Shown here piece by piece: positions 22,413 through 35,500 of a stretch of 64,000 bases of DNA. Every line of letters begins with the position of its first letter. The stretch's first letter is position 1. The DNA lies in contig CM053154.1 of NCBI GenBank assembly GCA_028571685.1, positions 7,105,501-7,169,500 on the forward strand. Reading direction: 5' to 3'. Source of the DNA: Heterohyrax brucei (Eukaryota > Chordata > Mammalia > Hyracoidea > Procaviidae). The position numbers and the translations under genes are program-made. The notes below the pieces were generated by a model. The model was given only the letters and a program-made list of their open reading frames with translations. It was not told the origin of the DNA and searched no databases.

Positions 22413-22612
22413 AGCCCTGGCAGCCCAGTGGTTAAGTGTTTGGCTACTAGCGAAAGACTGATGGTTCAAACCCACCAGCTGCTCCGTGGGAGAAAAATGT
22501 GGCAGTCTGCTTCCACAAAGACTGCAGCCCTGGAGACCCTGTAGGGTAGTTCTCCTCTGTCCCACAGGACCACAGTGAGTCAGAATCCGTTCCATGGCAG
22601 TGGGTTTTGGGT
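22413..22612 (+). repeat. AfroSINE, long variant
   Basis: Plus copy, CCCTGGCAGCCCAGTGGTTA, with the extra block CTGCTTCCACAAAGACTGC. Confidence 0.85.
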
Positions 22613-23159
22613 TTGCACACTTACCTGGGGTTCAGCTGGGCTCAGACAGCCTCCCTCTGAAGCACCTGCTCCACCCCAGACCAGCTGCCAAATTATTTGA
22701 AATATGGAAGTAAGTCCTTAAGAGTTTGAGTGAAGTAATTCATAGGAAGTGTTTAACCTAGTTTCTTAGATACTGATGGTAGAATTATCATCACTGTTAT
22801 CAATGGTATCATTCTGTCTTCACTAGTCATATAGACCATTCTTCTCATGTGTGGTCTGCAAGCCCTTGCAATGAGAGAAGGGGTTTGCTGTGGCAGAATG
22901 TGAGTCAGCTCAGGTTACTAGCCCTGCTGTTAGGTCAGCTGACTTTTATAGCATGGCTTGTTCAATAAAGGAAGCAGTGTGTTGATTTAAATTCTGGTGT
23001 CAGCTCTTTATTTGGCCATGAACCTGCACTTTAAACAGTTGAGGTGCAGTATTGGAGGAGTGATCCTACTCCTCCTCTAAAACAATAGCCCTTTATACTA
23101 AAGACAATTAGTACTCATTTGTGATGCCAACGCAAGCCAGGGAATATAGAGGGTTACTA

Positions 23160-23700
23160 GAAGATGAAGCGACAAGGAAGCATCTTTCTCCCAGAGGTTT
23201 TGGAGAGTGTATGGACCTGCCCACTCCCTGAGTTTGGGCATCTAGCCTTGAGAGCTGGGAGAGATGAAATCAGTGTGGTTTTAACCTGTCCCTCTGTGGT
23301 ACCTTGGTCCAGCAGCTCTGAGAGTGTAACACAGAAGCTGTTGCAGTGATCCAGGGTCATGGTCACGGTGCAGATCAGGTGTTTACGAGAGACGTTGTGG
23401 GGTTCTCGCTCTGTTTGGTACGTAAAACTGACGTGATGGGCTGTATTAGTCTTCTGTTGCTGCTGTAATACCCACTTAGGGGCTTAAACAACACAAAGTT
23501 AATTACCTTCCAGTTCTGGAGGTCACAAGTTCAGCATGGTCTCATGGTGCCAAAATCAAGGTGTAGGCAGGGCTGCCTTTCTGATTTGTGATGAGTCAGG
23601 TGGTAAAGCAGATTAGAAAGCAGAGGAGGGCCTCACCAGGTAAGCATGCTAACCATGGGGTGATTCGGTCCTGAATTCCTAGAGAAGAACAGAGCCCCAG
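23160..23700 (+). mobile_element. Two MaLR-type LTR fragments
   Basis: 23160-23340 reads like an LTR 3' end (CCCAGAGGTTTTGGAGAGTG, CTAGCCTTGAGAGCTGGGAG). 23440-23700 reads like a 5' part (TATTAGTCTTCTGTTGCTGC, CTTCCAGTTCTGGAGGTCAC, AAAATCAAGGTGTAGGCAGG). Confidence 0.5.
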
Positions 23701-23821
23701 GGCAGCAGGCTGGCCCTGTTCAGTTCACGGAAGTCCAAGCGCATTGCTTTCTTACAGTAACTGATGCAACAGTGACCTGTGAAGAAGAAGTGAAATTGTT
23801 GAGTGTGCTCAAGTTGGCAGA

Positions 23822-24250
23822 AGTTTGGTGATCTGTTGCTGCATGGCAGACCACTGCAGTGCTCAGTAGTTTAAAACACAGTGACCATTTGTTAGCTCGT
23901 GGTTCTTTGGGTTGACTGGGCTCATGTGGGTGGCTCTTCTGCTCCCTTTGGTACTGGTTCAGTGTCATCTGGAGGCACCATTGGACTGGAACATCTTAGA
24001 TGGCCCACTGGCTTGGCTGACTGTGCTGGCCATTGGCCGGAGGCTTAGCTGTCCTCTCTCGCTATTGGCCATGTGTGGCTTAGGCTCCTCACAGTGTGAC
24101 CACTGGGCCCGAGAGGGATTGTTTCATGCTTGTTTATACCTGGCAAGTGACTCAGTGTCATTCCTGCTGCATTCTTTTGCAAGTCACAGGGCCAGCTCAG
24201 ATAAAAGGTCCAGGATGGGGAGGAGGGAATAGCCTCGACCTCTCACTGGG
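23822..24250 (+). mobile_element. MaLR-type LTR fragment
   Basis: It runs GGTGATCTGTTGCTGCATGG, TTCTTTGGGTTGACTGGGC, GCTTAGGCTCCTCACAGTGT and AAGTCACAGGGCCAGCTC. This is the same LTR type as 7553-8121. Confidence 0.5.
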
Positions 24251-24374
24251 GGGAGTAGTAAGAATGTGTGATCATTTTTTAATCCAATGTAATACAGAAG
24301 TTGGCAGTGTATTTACATGCACTGTAATGTATAAATGATTTCTGATATGTCAAGAAAGAGTTGGATAAGCCTTA

Positions 24375-24701
24375 CCAAAACCAAACCCATTTATCATTGA
24401 CTCTGACTCACAGTGACCCTGTAGGACAGAGTGGAACTGCCCCTGTCAGGTCTCCGAGGCTGCAGTCTTTGGAGGAGCAGGTCACCAGGCTTTCCTCGGG
24501 AGGAGCAGCTGGTAGGTTCAAATTGCAGACCCTCAGCAGCTGAGAGCCTTAATCGTTGCACCACCAGGGCTCCCTACCCAAACCCACTGCTGACAAGTTG
24601 ATTCCCACTCATACTGACCCACAGGACAGAGTAGAACTGCTCCATGGAGTTTCCAAGGAGAGCCTGGCAGATGCCTTAACCACTACATCACCAGGATTTC
24701 C
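24375..24701 (-). repeat. Two AfroSINEs in tandem, minus
   Basis: 24375-24574 is a long variant (CATTTATCATTGACTCTGAC, extra block GAGGCTGCAGTCTTTGGAGG). 24580-24701 has lost its B-box part (AGAGCCTGGCAGATGCC). Confidence 0.85.
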
Positions 24702-25034
24702 CCAGGGCTCTTTAGGGCTATAGGAATGTGAGTTATTCAGAAAACTTGACTGTTCCCCCAGAGTTCAACATGATCACTGCTTTGTAAGGAAGATTTTATG
24801 GTAATTACAAAATTTAGGTGGCATTGTGAAATTGTGAAGCATTTCACAGGTTTCTATTCGGTGAAAATATAGCTGTACTCTTTTTTTTAGCAGCTGTACC
24901 TGCTGCAGCTGTCAGTGCCATGGTGGTGACTTTGTTTGTATGTAGGACGAGAACCCTTGGAAGGCAAGGACAAAAGAAAAATTGAATATAAAATTAAGCA
25001 CTTTCTCACAGCTAACTTGTCCTATAATTTCAGG

Positions 25035-25232
25035 GAGCTACCCACCAGGTGCTCCTTGGAAGCTCTGCTCTGCCCCATAGGGTCCTAACCCACTCCACGG
25101 CAGTGGGTTTGGTTTGGGGGTTTTATTCTGTGGATCTAGCTGCACTGCGAGTGAACCCAGGTGGCGCAGCAGTTAAGCACTCCACTGCTAACCAGAAGGT
25201 CAGTGGTTTGAACCTACCAGCCATGCAGAGGA
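25035..25232 (+). repeat. Two AfroSINE fragments, plus
   Basis: 25035-25112 is a 3' part (CCACCAGGTGCTCCTTGGAA, CCACGGCAGTGGGTTTGG). 25153-25232 is a head part (CCCAGGTGGCGCAGCAGTTA, GTCAGTGGTTTGAACCTACC). Confidence 0.8.
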
Positions 25233-26017
25233 GGCAAGGCTGGGTTTAGTTTGAGATATCGACTAGAAGAGAAGGACCAGACGTGAAGGCAATGAACGAG
25301 TCTGGATTTTGCCTCTTAGGTAGTTTCTTTGTTTAGATTTAAAGCGGTCTTTTCTTGACTCTGGAGTCTTAACTTCTTTGTCTCAAGACCAAGGAATTTC
25401 AAGAAATAGGCTCAAGATTTCTGTTGAGATTGACTGACCCGAAGATCTTACTAATAAAAGCAAGCCATAACCTCAGATACGGTTTGATTGGAAAAATAGT
25501 AATTCACTTCCCTTGCATGACTTTGTAAACTGGGCCTGAGAAACTTAAAATGAAAACTTTAAAATATGTTGTTTTAAACTAGTAGACTTCTGAATAATAA
25601 TACTAATAATATAGACTCTTGTGGGCAGCGTTAGAGGGGTAGGCTGTCTGTGTTTTCCCTTTACAGGGCCCAGCATCTTTTGTCATGGGATTAAGGGACC
25701 CAGTGACTGTCAGCCTCATAGTCACAGTCCTGTCTACCCTGTGGCTTTCTCTTCACAGTGAGTCAAGACACAGGGCCTGTGAGAAGGTCGGCTGGAGAGC
25801 ACCTGGTGCGGGGCCTAGTGGTCTGCACTCTGGCAGGCTGCAGGGCAACCTGCCCTCTCTAAGGCTAGCCTGAGTGACCCGATCATTTCAACCAGCAGCA
25901 GAAAGGACAATAGCCAGTTAATGAGGAAACAGTGCTTTTGTTGTAAATGCTTGTGCTTTTTCTTTTTTAACTTCTTTGTATATGTGTGTGACTGGTCATT
26001 CTGTCTGTTTTTTGTAG

Positions 26018-26253
26018 TGTGTTTTATCGACAGTCGTTAACACACGGAGGCTGCTGAGGTGAGCCCAGGGTGACAGGCAACAGCAGCGGAAGGAGCCGGT
26101 GGAAAGCCGAGGGCCTCATTCACGGGCTAGACCCTCAGCTGCAGCCTTGGGGACGGAGGCATCGGCGTTTGTTTAAGTAGACTTTTCCCCTGTTTGCAAT
26201 GGGCTGTTGACGAGAGAAGCAGGACTGTAGCGCTGAAGCTGCCACTGGACGAG
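26018..26253 (+). other. DHX32: DHX32 5'UTR part next to the coding start, with a short uORF
   Basis: The likely acceptor TTTTTTGTAG ends at 26017. This leader holds a single upstream ATG at 26199, with G at -3 and G at +4. It is out of frame with DHX32 and stops after three codons (M-G-C, stop at 26208-26210), 43 nt before the main ATG. If the donor at 26059 is used instead, the leader is split further. Confidence 0.5.
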
Positions 26254-26535
26254 ATGGAGGGGGAGGAGCTCGAGCGTCTCAACTCAGCTTCCGAAAAACG
26301 CTATTTTCCTGAGTCCCTGGATTCCAGCGACGGGGATGAGGAGGGGATTTTGGCCTGTGAGGATTTGGAAGTGAATCCTTTTGATGGATTGCCGTACTCA
26401 TCACGTTATTACAAACTCCTAAAAGAAAGAGAAGACCTGCCAATATGGAAAGAGAAATACTCTTTTATGGAGAATCTGCTTCAAAATCAAATTGTGATTG
26501 TTTCCGGAGAGGCAAAGTGTGGCAAGAGCTCGCAG
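26254..26535 (+). CDS. DHX32: DHX32 coding exon 1 (residues 1-94)
   Basis: Starts M-E-G-E-E-L-E-R and ends in [12 protein letters not shown], so it holds the acidic N-terminus and the complete Walker A loop. The ATG at 26254 has G at -3 and G at +4. No ATG lies upstream in frame; the frame is open back to a TTG at 26194. This start also matches the human protein. The exon closes in phase 0 at CAG followed by GTGAGT. The upstream exon edge is probably the AG at 26016-26017, but a GAG/GTGAGC donor at 26059 leaves room for a separate short 5'UTR exon. Confidence 0.96.
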
Positions 26536-29500
26536 GTGAGTGTCCTGACACCACAAAGACCACCCGGGCTTTATGTGTTGTGGCTATTACATAAATAATT
26601 AAAATGACGCAGTATAATGTTCTGATTGTTTTGTTTAAAACCATTTTAAACCCCTATAGGGTTGCGCTGTTTCCAGAAGTTTCTCATCACCCCCAATGGG
26701 AAGTCAGTGCCGCTACGGCAGCACCCCGTTCACCCTGGGTAATCACTGACCCACTCTTGTGTCTTTATGTGTGCCCTGTCCAGGAATTGCGTGTAAGACA
26801 GATCACGGAGTATCCGTGTGTGTCTGAGTCACGGCACGCAGCACAGTGTTGTCAAGGTTCTTGCCTGTGGCAGCCTGTAACAACACTTCATTTCTGTTTG
26901 TGGCTGAACAGTACTCCGTCCTACAGCTGGACCACGTTTTGTGTCTCCAGTGTGCAGTCCAGAATCCAGCCCGTCCAACCCTGCATTTGAGTCTCATTTC
27001 TCTTCAGTCACCTTGAATCTGAGCAGGTCCTGGGTCTTCCTTCATCCTTCATGGAGAGGACAAGTTAGCTGTTTCGTATCTCTCTCCCTTTGAGCAGGCC
27101 TTGTGGTTCCTTTGGGTTAGACACAGATCATGCCTTTGTGATGGCGGGAGGACCAGCTGACCCACGATGTTGGTTTTTCCCGTGACTTTACAAGTCACTT
27201 CCAACTCACGGTGACCCAGGTGTCGGAGTAGAAATGCACCTCATCGGGTTTTCAGTGGCTGATTTTTTGGAAGTCGGTTGCTGGACCCTTTCTCTGAGAT
27301 ACCTCTGAATGGACTCTGAGCTTTCCAACTTCTTGGTGAGCAGCTGAGCATGGCAACTGTTTGCACCACCCAGGGGTTCCTTTCCCGTGACTGGTGGCTT
27401 TCGGTCTGATTGCTTGGTAAGGGGGTATGTGCCTGGTTCTTTATTTTAAAGAGATTGCCTTTCCGACAGAATTGACTGTGTGGCTGGAGAGAGACTGAAA
27501 CCACATTGAGTGTGTTTCGTATCAGCCTTTGGTGATTCTTACCTTTGACATTATTACGAGGTGGTAACAAAGGGGCAGTGTTTCTAATTCTGATATTCCC
27601 TCTGAAATTACTATTTGAGATTCTTCTGTAAGGCCGAGCTTTCTCTTCTCTGTTGTTTATTTCTGTCAGTGTGGACTCAAATTCTGATTTTAGTCCGTGG
27701 GTTATAATCCATTATTCAGCCCACTGATTTTCTTGGTCTAATTGCCCCGGCCGTCTGTATCTCAGCACTTTGCTCCTGGCACTGTGCGATGTGACAGGCT
27801 CATCGAGAGTACGTCCCTGCTTCTAGTCCTGGAAACAGCCCTGTTTCTCAAGGAGCCCTGGTTTCTTTATTGGAAAATTGTGCTTAGATCTACACACTGC
27901 CCGTTGCCATTGGTGTGTCGTTGTGTCCAGGCTCTCTCAGTAGACAGAGCAGGGAAATACGTGTGGGGGAGAAGCAAGGGGGTCATACTCACACATCTCT
28001 TTGGATCTATTTTTCTGTCTACTTCTATTTCTATAACTCTTTCTAGTGCTTTGTATTTCCCTGCCTTTCTGTATTTCACTGTTTTTGTAAACAGTTTTTC
28101 TCTATGTTTCTCTGTTTCTTCCTGTCTGTCTGTGCATGTCTTCAAAACTGTGATTTCACACTGAGGTCTCTGACCCACTTCAGCCCCACAGGTTTCAGTC
28201 TAGCCATCACCACGTCCATGTTCATGACTCTCTTCAGCAGTGAGAACCTGGCTGTCATTAGTCACAGCGTCTTGGCTCACTCGTTTTTTAAATACGTACA
28301 GTGTGGTTTCACAAGGGCCAATCCACCCTACTGTTTGCATTGCCGTGAAAGGCAAACAACACAAAGCATTAAATGTGTGTTCTTGGTCTCTTCTTCAGAG
28401 CCTTGGGGCACAGTGGTTAAGAGCTCAGCTGCTAACCAGAAGGTCAGCCGTGCGGATCTACCAGGTGCTCCTTGGACACTGTAGAGTAGGTCTCCTCTGT
28501 CTCATAGGGTCAGTATGACTCAGAATTGACTTATGGCCATGGGTTTTGTGTTTTAGTGCTGCTGTAGAAACCCTGGTGATATAGTATTTAACTGCTGTGT
28601 CTGCTAACCAAAAGATCAGCAGTTCAAATCCACCAGGCATTCCTTGGAAACTATGGGGCGCTTCTGCACTGTCCTGTAGCATTGCTACGAGTTGGCATTG
28701 ACTCCACGGCACTGGGTTTTTTTGTTTTGTGTGTTTTTGTTGTCAGTTTTTGTTCTTTTAGTGCTGCTATAGCAGAAATGCTACAAGTATTTTATTTTGT
28801 CACAGTCTGGTAGGCTAATCCAGATTCATGGCATCAGCTCCAGGGGAAGGCTTCCTCTGCTAGCTCTGGAGGAAAGTCCTTGTCCGTCTTCCTGGACTGG
28901 AAGCTTCTGAGATGCAGGGACCTCGATTCCCTCCAAAAGATGAGTTCTGCCCCCTAACATATAGAGATTAGGGTTTACAGCGTGAAAAATGGAGGATAAT
29001 TATATCTGGTCACAAATCAGAGGACAGCCACACAGTATGAGGTAACATGGCCTTGCCGCACTGACAGCTAACACTAAACGTGACATATGGGGTGGTATGA
29101 ACTGCCCAGGAGCATGCTTCTGCTTTGGCAGAGTGCCCACCTCGCAGGAATGATGTAGGGATTCAGATTTGTGGTCCTTCAAGTTCTCTGGTGGCACAGA
29201 GGTTAAGAGCTCAGCTGATAACCAAGTGGTCAGCATTCTGAACCCACCAGCTGTTCCCTGGAAGCCCCATGGGGCCTTTCTGCTCTGTCCTAGAGGGTCT
29301 CTCTGAGTCGGAATTGACTGCATAGTGATTTCTTTTTCAAGTTCTTTTCAACTCTGGGGTCCCTGGTGATGCAGTGGTTACGAACTCAGGCTGTTAACCG
29401 AAAGATTGGCAGTTTGAATCCACTGACCGCTCCTTGGAAACTTGGTGGGTCAGTTATACTCTGTCTAGTGGAGTTGCTATGAGTCAGAATCACCTTGTCA

Positions 29501-32500
29501 GCAATGGGTGTGGTTTTGTGGCTTTTTCAGCTTTTGGATCCCATGATGTCATATTGAAACAAAGGAGCCTTGGGGGTGAAGTGGTTTGCCATCAGCCTCT
29601 GACTTCAAGGCTGGCAGATGGAGCCCACCCTTGAGGGGCCTGGCAAACTGCTTCTGTCAAGATTACAGCCAAGAGAGCCCCGTGGGGTAGTTCTGCTCTT
29701 AAACACAAGGGGTCACCAGGGGTCAGAACCAACTTGATGGCAGCTGACAGCAACAGTAACAGCAGTGCTGGAACAGAAGAGCGTGACAGGGTCCTGGCGA
29801 GAGGTGATCCTGCAGACTTTAAGAGAAGAAAGCAGAAAAGGAATCAGGCCGCTGTGGGCAGACGAGTGATATAAAAACGAGGGTTGCAGCCCGGGGGTTG
29901 CAGTGGTTGCAAGCTGTGACTGCTACAGGTGCCAACCCAAAAGATCCACAGTCTGTGTTCACCCACTGCTCTGTGGAAACCCTGTGGTCAGTTCTGCTGC
30001 ATCTTGTAGGATCGCTGTGAGCTGGAATTGACTCGACAGCAGTGGGTTTGGGTGTGGTTAGGTTGGGGAGCCCTTGAGAGTTAGGATGTGTTTACCAGGC
30101 CAGCAGGAGCAGGGTGTCCTTGGTAGTGCAGGGAGATAACACGTTAGATGCTGGCCGAGAGGTTGGGGGTTGGAGCCCTCCGCAGGATGCCTCAGAAGGA
30201 AGTCCTGATGCTCTGCTTCGGAGAGACCAGCCACTGCAAGTCCTGCAGGGCACAGTGCCCGCTGACACCGGTGGTCGCTGCAAATCAGGGCCGATTTGCT
30301 GGCAATTACTTTTTTTTTTGGAGCATGGTGTCTCACAGAGGACTTGTTCTCACTTCATTTATGCAGATTTAGCCATGTGTCTATCAGATGAGGAAGCCCA
30401 AGGGGCACAGTGGTTAAGTGCCACATCTGCTAACCAGAAGGTCAGCAGTTCGAATCTACCAGCTGCTCCTTGGAAACTCTGTGGGGAAATTCTACTTTGA
30501 CCTACAGGGTTGCTGTGAGTCAGAGTCAACTTGACAGCAGGGGGTTTGCTTTGAGGGTTTTCTGTTAGGTCAGGTACACCCACACTCCAGGGGCCTGCCT
30601 GGACGTCCCGGAGGCCAGCTGAGGTGAGCCTGTGACAGAGCAGGACGCAGCCCACGTTGCTCAGGCCTCAGCACATGAGTGCACTGTAGGTACAGAAGTA
30701 GACTGAGGAGAAGGTGAAAACTTGGCTAGGTGAGGTCAGGAGGGAAATATCTATAGTCAGTTACTAGTAGGAAAGAGTTTCTAAACCAAATATATAAATT
30801 TGGGGGTGTCTCTTGCCAAGCTCCCAAATAAATAGCTTTACATGTGAGTTTTTTTCCCTCCATGTATTTAAGGACTGTTTTCTTATTCTTTCAACGTGTT
30901 GCATTGCCTTGCTTAATACTTAGTGCTAAAAACACCTCCACCTATCAGCTGAGTCAGGCTGGCCACTGTTTTCTGCTGCAGCCCCCCTCTGGTCAGTTAG
31001 TGCCAAGATCTGCATCACTTGCAGTGTCCCGGAACATCTGGCCTTTGGTTCTGTAGGCTGTCCAGCCCTGGTCATGCCATCTGACACATTGGCTTACGGA
31101 GGAGGGGATGGGGACCGGCCACAGCCCAAGCAAGTGACCCGGACAAAGCCTTCATAAAAGGGTGCAGCTATTTAAGCTTTACTAATTCTCATAATGCCCA
31201 CTTAGCAGCTGGCCCATCTGGAGGAGTGCTTTCTGAATGCCAAACCAAAAAACCAAGCCCTTTGCTATGAAGTCAGTTCTAGCTCAGCACGACCCTGGTG
31301 GCGCGGCAGTGCAGCACTCAGCTGCTGATGGAAAGGTCAGCAGGAGGGAGGCAGTCGCTTCGGGAAAGATGACCACCTTGGAAGCCCTCTGGGCAGTTCT
31401 GTGCTCTCCTGTAGGGTCTCTTTGAGTTGTGAATGCTAGAGGGGGTGCATCTTCCCAGGGAGACAGTTGGGAGAGAAACACAGCCTCTGACAGGCCCCGC
31501 GTTCAGTGGCGGCAGGATGAGAAAGCTGCCAAGGACTAACCCAGAGGAGACTCAGAGCCAGAAACCCTCAGACTGGCCGCAGGGCAGGACATCTTACCAG
31601 GGCAGAGCATGCCATGATCGCACTGCCCGCCCCTAGAAGTTGCGAAGTATTCACACTTCCAGCCTTTGCTGAAATCAGTTCTTTTCAGCTGATCCTTCCT
31701 GTTTGCGAAGGCATCAAACCCCCCAGAGGGCCTCTGCTTGCCTGGTGGTCAGAAGGTATGTGGGTGCCGAGCAAGTCTCACTGATGGGACAGATACGTTT
31801 GTGTCTCTCTGCAGTCTGTTCCCAGTTATGCGTGACTTCCTATAGGCATCCGTGTGTAGCTGGATACACTGTGTGCAGTCATCAGCACCCTACAGTGGAG
31901 AGTGGGCCCTGTCATCAGCTGTGACTTCTACTTAACCAGTAACTTGGCTGAGTAAGCAGATACCTACACATTAAGCATGATAGGCATGTGTGCAGTCCTC
32001 TGCTGGTTGTGTAAACTGATTATTTTGAAGGCCTTTCCACATCTCTAAATCCATTTCTCTGCCCCATGGCTGAAATAATTCGCCCTATTGAAGAATGCAA
32101 AATAAGAAAATTATGAGTGCTGGGTCTGGCCCTTTTATTGTACTTACAGGACTGCAGGGTGTTTATACCATTATAAACATACCATAGTCATCTAATGTTG
32201 CAGAATTTGTGTAACTGAGGAGAGAGAAAGAAATGAAATGCAGTCACCAAACAAAATCAGAAACTCAGGTGTAGCCTCTAGAATCACGTAGACTTGAGGA
32301 GTTCAAAAGTAGCAATCCCAGGCCTAAGAATTAAACCCGGGCAGTGTGTCCATGTGAAGGTCCCATGAGGTAGAATCTACGCCACAGCAGTGGATTTTTA
32401 CTGTGATTTCAGCAACAGAGGTCACTGCCATTATGATTGGCACCCTAGTGTTGCCAGTCTGTTAGAAAGAGGAATTAAAAGACACTAGCTGCCTGCGAAA

Positions 32501-35500
32501 CTCCTGGTTCCAGTTACAGCCTTTGTGTGACAAGGACACAGAAGCACCGGTGGCCTGGTGGGAGTCAGGTGACCAGGAAACAGTGAAGCGGTGAAAGTAG
32601 TGTCTACGGACTCATAGAATTAAAATATATTTCTGGAAAGTTTAAGAAATGAATCTGTTCATTCAGTAAGTGTTTGTTGAGTGCTGTGATGATTTGATGA
32701 CCAAGACAGGTAGGTCTCTGCTCTCCCAGAGCTTGTCTGATGGGGCCGGAGTGAGCATTAGGAACGGACAAGTAGCCACAGGGAGTGTGATGTGTGCCAC
32801 GTCGGGAACACACTGTGCGATCTACCGCCTCTTGGGGCTCAGTGAGCCTTGTGAAGAAGATAGCACTCAGGTTCAGACTTGAAAGTTGATGCCCATTCAT
32901 TTGACAGGTCTGAAAATTGAACCTTGAGAAGCTGTGGTTTAGATGTTACAAATAAGTAGCAGGTCAGGCCGGGAAAACTGTCCCAAGGATCTCTTGCCTT
33001 GTTTCTAGATGTTTAGACTTTTGTCTTCCATAGCAGGAAGTAGGTGGTCCATGACAAATTCCTGATTGCCGGCCTGTTGGCAAGGCTGACACGTGTCCCC
33101 AGTGGAAGTGCGTTTGCGCGTTTGGTCATTGGGAGTTTGCAGTTCCATAGGGAGCGTTCATGTTGTAGTTACTTAGGATTTCTGGTGAGTTACGTTTACC
33201 CTTCATATTACAGTGAGGATTCAAATCTAAGAATCCCATGATGTAGCCTAGTAAATAGCAAAACTCAAGATAATTAAAAATGCTAACACTTAAATACCTT
33301 AGATCTCAATAAAAAGCCATCTTGTGAGACTCACTTTAAAAATGCATGTTAAAAAGCAGAATTTATTGACAGTGCTTAAGACTGTAGCATATGCATGGGT
33401 CTAGTACTTTCCACCATATTAATTCTTCCACAAATGAACCACATAAAAATCGATTCATCCATAATACATTTTAAATAAAAAGATTTTAAAATAAATGATT
33501 CAAAGACAGCCTAGGGATTGACTCTTCCCAAATCTAGAAAGGTTAGTCGATTATCTTCCTAGGCTCATATTGAATTGTATTTAAATGACAGATTGTGTGT
33601 TTTAGTTTTTACCACTCAGGAATCATTAAGGAGGCTTTTCTTGATTTTTTTTCCCCAGTGATTTAGATTTTAGATGTAAATGCTTTCGTTTTGATTCACT
33701 GTTTTTAAACTAAATGCTGTTTACATTGCTTAAAATAAGAGTTGATAGCAGAAGCCATATTTTTCGTGGGGCTTTTTTTTAACCACAAAGAAAATAACAA
33801 TCTGTCAGTACATGAAGCTTTTTAGAAACACAGCTGAGGTTAAAAAGCATGAATTTCCCCTTTAATTTTATTGGCCTTTTGTTAGTCTGGGTGGCTGGCT
33901 TGTGCAGCCCCTGTTAATTCCTCTTTACAGTGTCTTTATTTGCTAATAATTGCTTTATGGATCAGCACGGGTGGTTCAGTTTCACTGAATAAGACAAAAC
34001 ACAGCCCACAGGGAAAATAGCAGCTCATGAAATTGGCTTTGCTGTGTGACGGCATGGGGAGCCCCGGTGGTGCAGTGGTTAAGCACTTGGCTGCTAACTG
34101 ATGCAGCAGTCTGCTTCCGTACAGGGGTTGCCATGAGTCAGAATCGACGGGACGGCGGAGAGTGGGGGTTTGGTTGTTTCCGTAGCAGGGGCTAATCGTG
34201 TCTGTCCTGTCCCTGTCACAGGTTCCCCAGTGGTGTGCTGAGTATTGCCTGTCCATTCATTACCAGCATGGGGGCGTGATATGCACCCAGGTCCACAAGC
34301 AGACCGCCGTGCAGCTCGCCCTCCGGGTGGCCGACGAGATGGACGTCAACATTGGCCACGAAGTCGGCTACGTGATCCCTTTTGAAAACTGCTGCACCAG
34401 TGAAACAATCCTGAGGTTGGTTTGGGGGGGCTTCATCTGCTCTCCCCTGACACCCCTTAGCTGGTGTTGTACGATCCTAAACAAGTAGTCTCATGGCGTT
34501 CACTTGGTAGGCATCGGGGTGGCTAACAGCATCTGGTTCCTCCATCACCAGCACATGTAGACCTCATGTCTTCTCACACTGGCTTGATCAGGGATTCCTA
34601 GTCTCAGATTCTCCCATCACTTCCCACAAAACTAAGGAGAAAGGTACAGCTAGTTAGGCTGGCCCACACTGTCCTTCACACTTCTGTTTCTCTCACTCTG
34701 CCTCATGGTGAGTCCACACATCACTCTGCACGTTAACACACAGTTGTCCATATGCTTCATGCATTCACGTGCTTGACCTTCTCTACTCTCTACTTGCCAT
34801 TCCTTTGATTTGGAAGGCCGTGCCTCTTCTGGGCCTGGCCGATTTCTCCTAGTCATTCCAGACACATACACCAGTCAGCCTCCTCCAGGAAGCCTTCCCT
34901 GATCTTCCCATAGTCTTAACTATTAAGCCCTCTGCTGGGCTTCCCTTCAACCTGGGGTGAGCCTCTGTCACAGAAGTTCAGCTCCAAGTCCTGCAGGTTC
35001 CAAGAAGTGCTTTTGTATCTGGCTTTACTGTGGGATTTCCTATGAGTAGAGGATTCCAGGAGCTTAATACAACGAAGGAAAACTAGAGCAATGACTGCCC
35101 AGGACCGGTGTTTCTCAAACAGTTTTGTATCCTAGTCTACCTGGGAAATGATAATATCTGTACAGCAGCTCAAGACAGTGGCCAAAGATGCCTGCAGCTG
35201 AAGATGACCAGCCCAATCATTGACTGGGTCCCTCCTGAGAAGCCAAACCAGTAAAGCACATAAATACAGAAAGAGAGACAGACAGAGATGTATATCAAGG
35301 AAGTAGCTCGTGTGGGTGCAGAGGCTGGAATGCCCCAAGTACGTGGGTCAGAGTGGAGGCTTCACATTCATGTGGCCTCGGGAGCTGGAGACCCGAAGAT
35401 CAGCAGGTCAGAGAGCAAGGATCTTGCTCACAGGCTGCAGAGATCCGTGAATCCTAACATTGGTAGACGAGACTGGAGGTCAGCTGTTAGCTCAGACCCC

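Larger units (their letters stand above)
15494..26017 (+). other. DHX32: DHX32 first intron region
   Basis: From the probable non-coding exon to the exon holding the start codon. It holds the degenerate GC repeats, about a dozen SINEs and several LTR pieces listed separately. Stretches at 16.24-17.33, 17.69-18.40, 18.91-19.44, 20.99-21.59, 22.62-23.15 and 25.24-26.0 kb show nothing I can name. Any further 5'UTR exons would be here and cannot be seen from sequence. Confidence 0.6.
26536..34221 (+). other. DHX32: DHX32 intron after coding exon 1
   Basis: It holds L1 3' pieces, ten or more SINEs, mostly in plus orientation, and one LTR piece. The 2.6 kb from 31.44 to 34.05 kb shows no repeat I can name and no coding sign; it turns AT-rich from about 33.2 kb. 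Confidence 0.7.

Noticed and set aside
26194..26253. 20-codon N-terminal extension of DHX32
   Set aside because: The first codon would be TTG, not ATG, and the recalled human protein starts at the equivalent of 26254.
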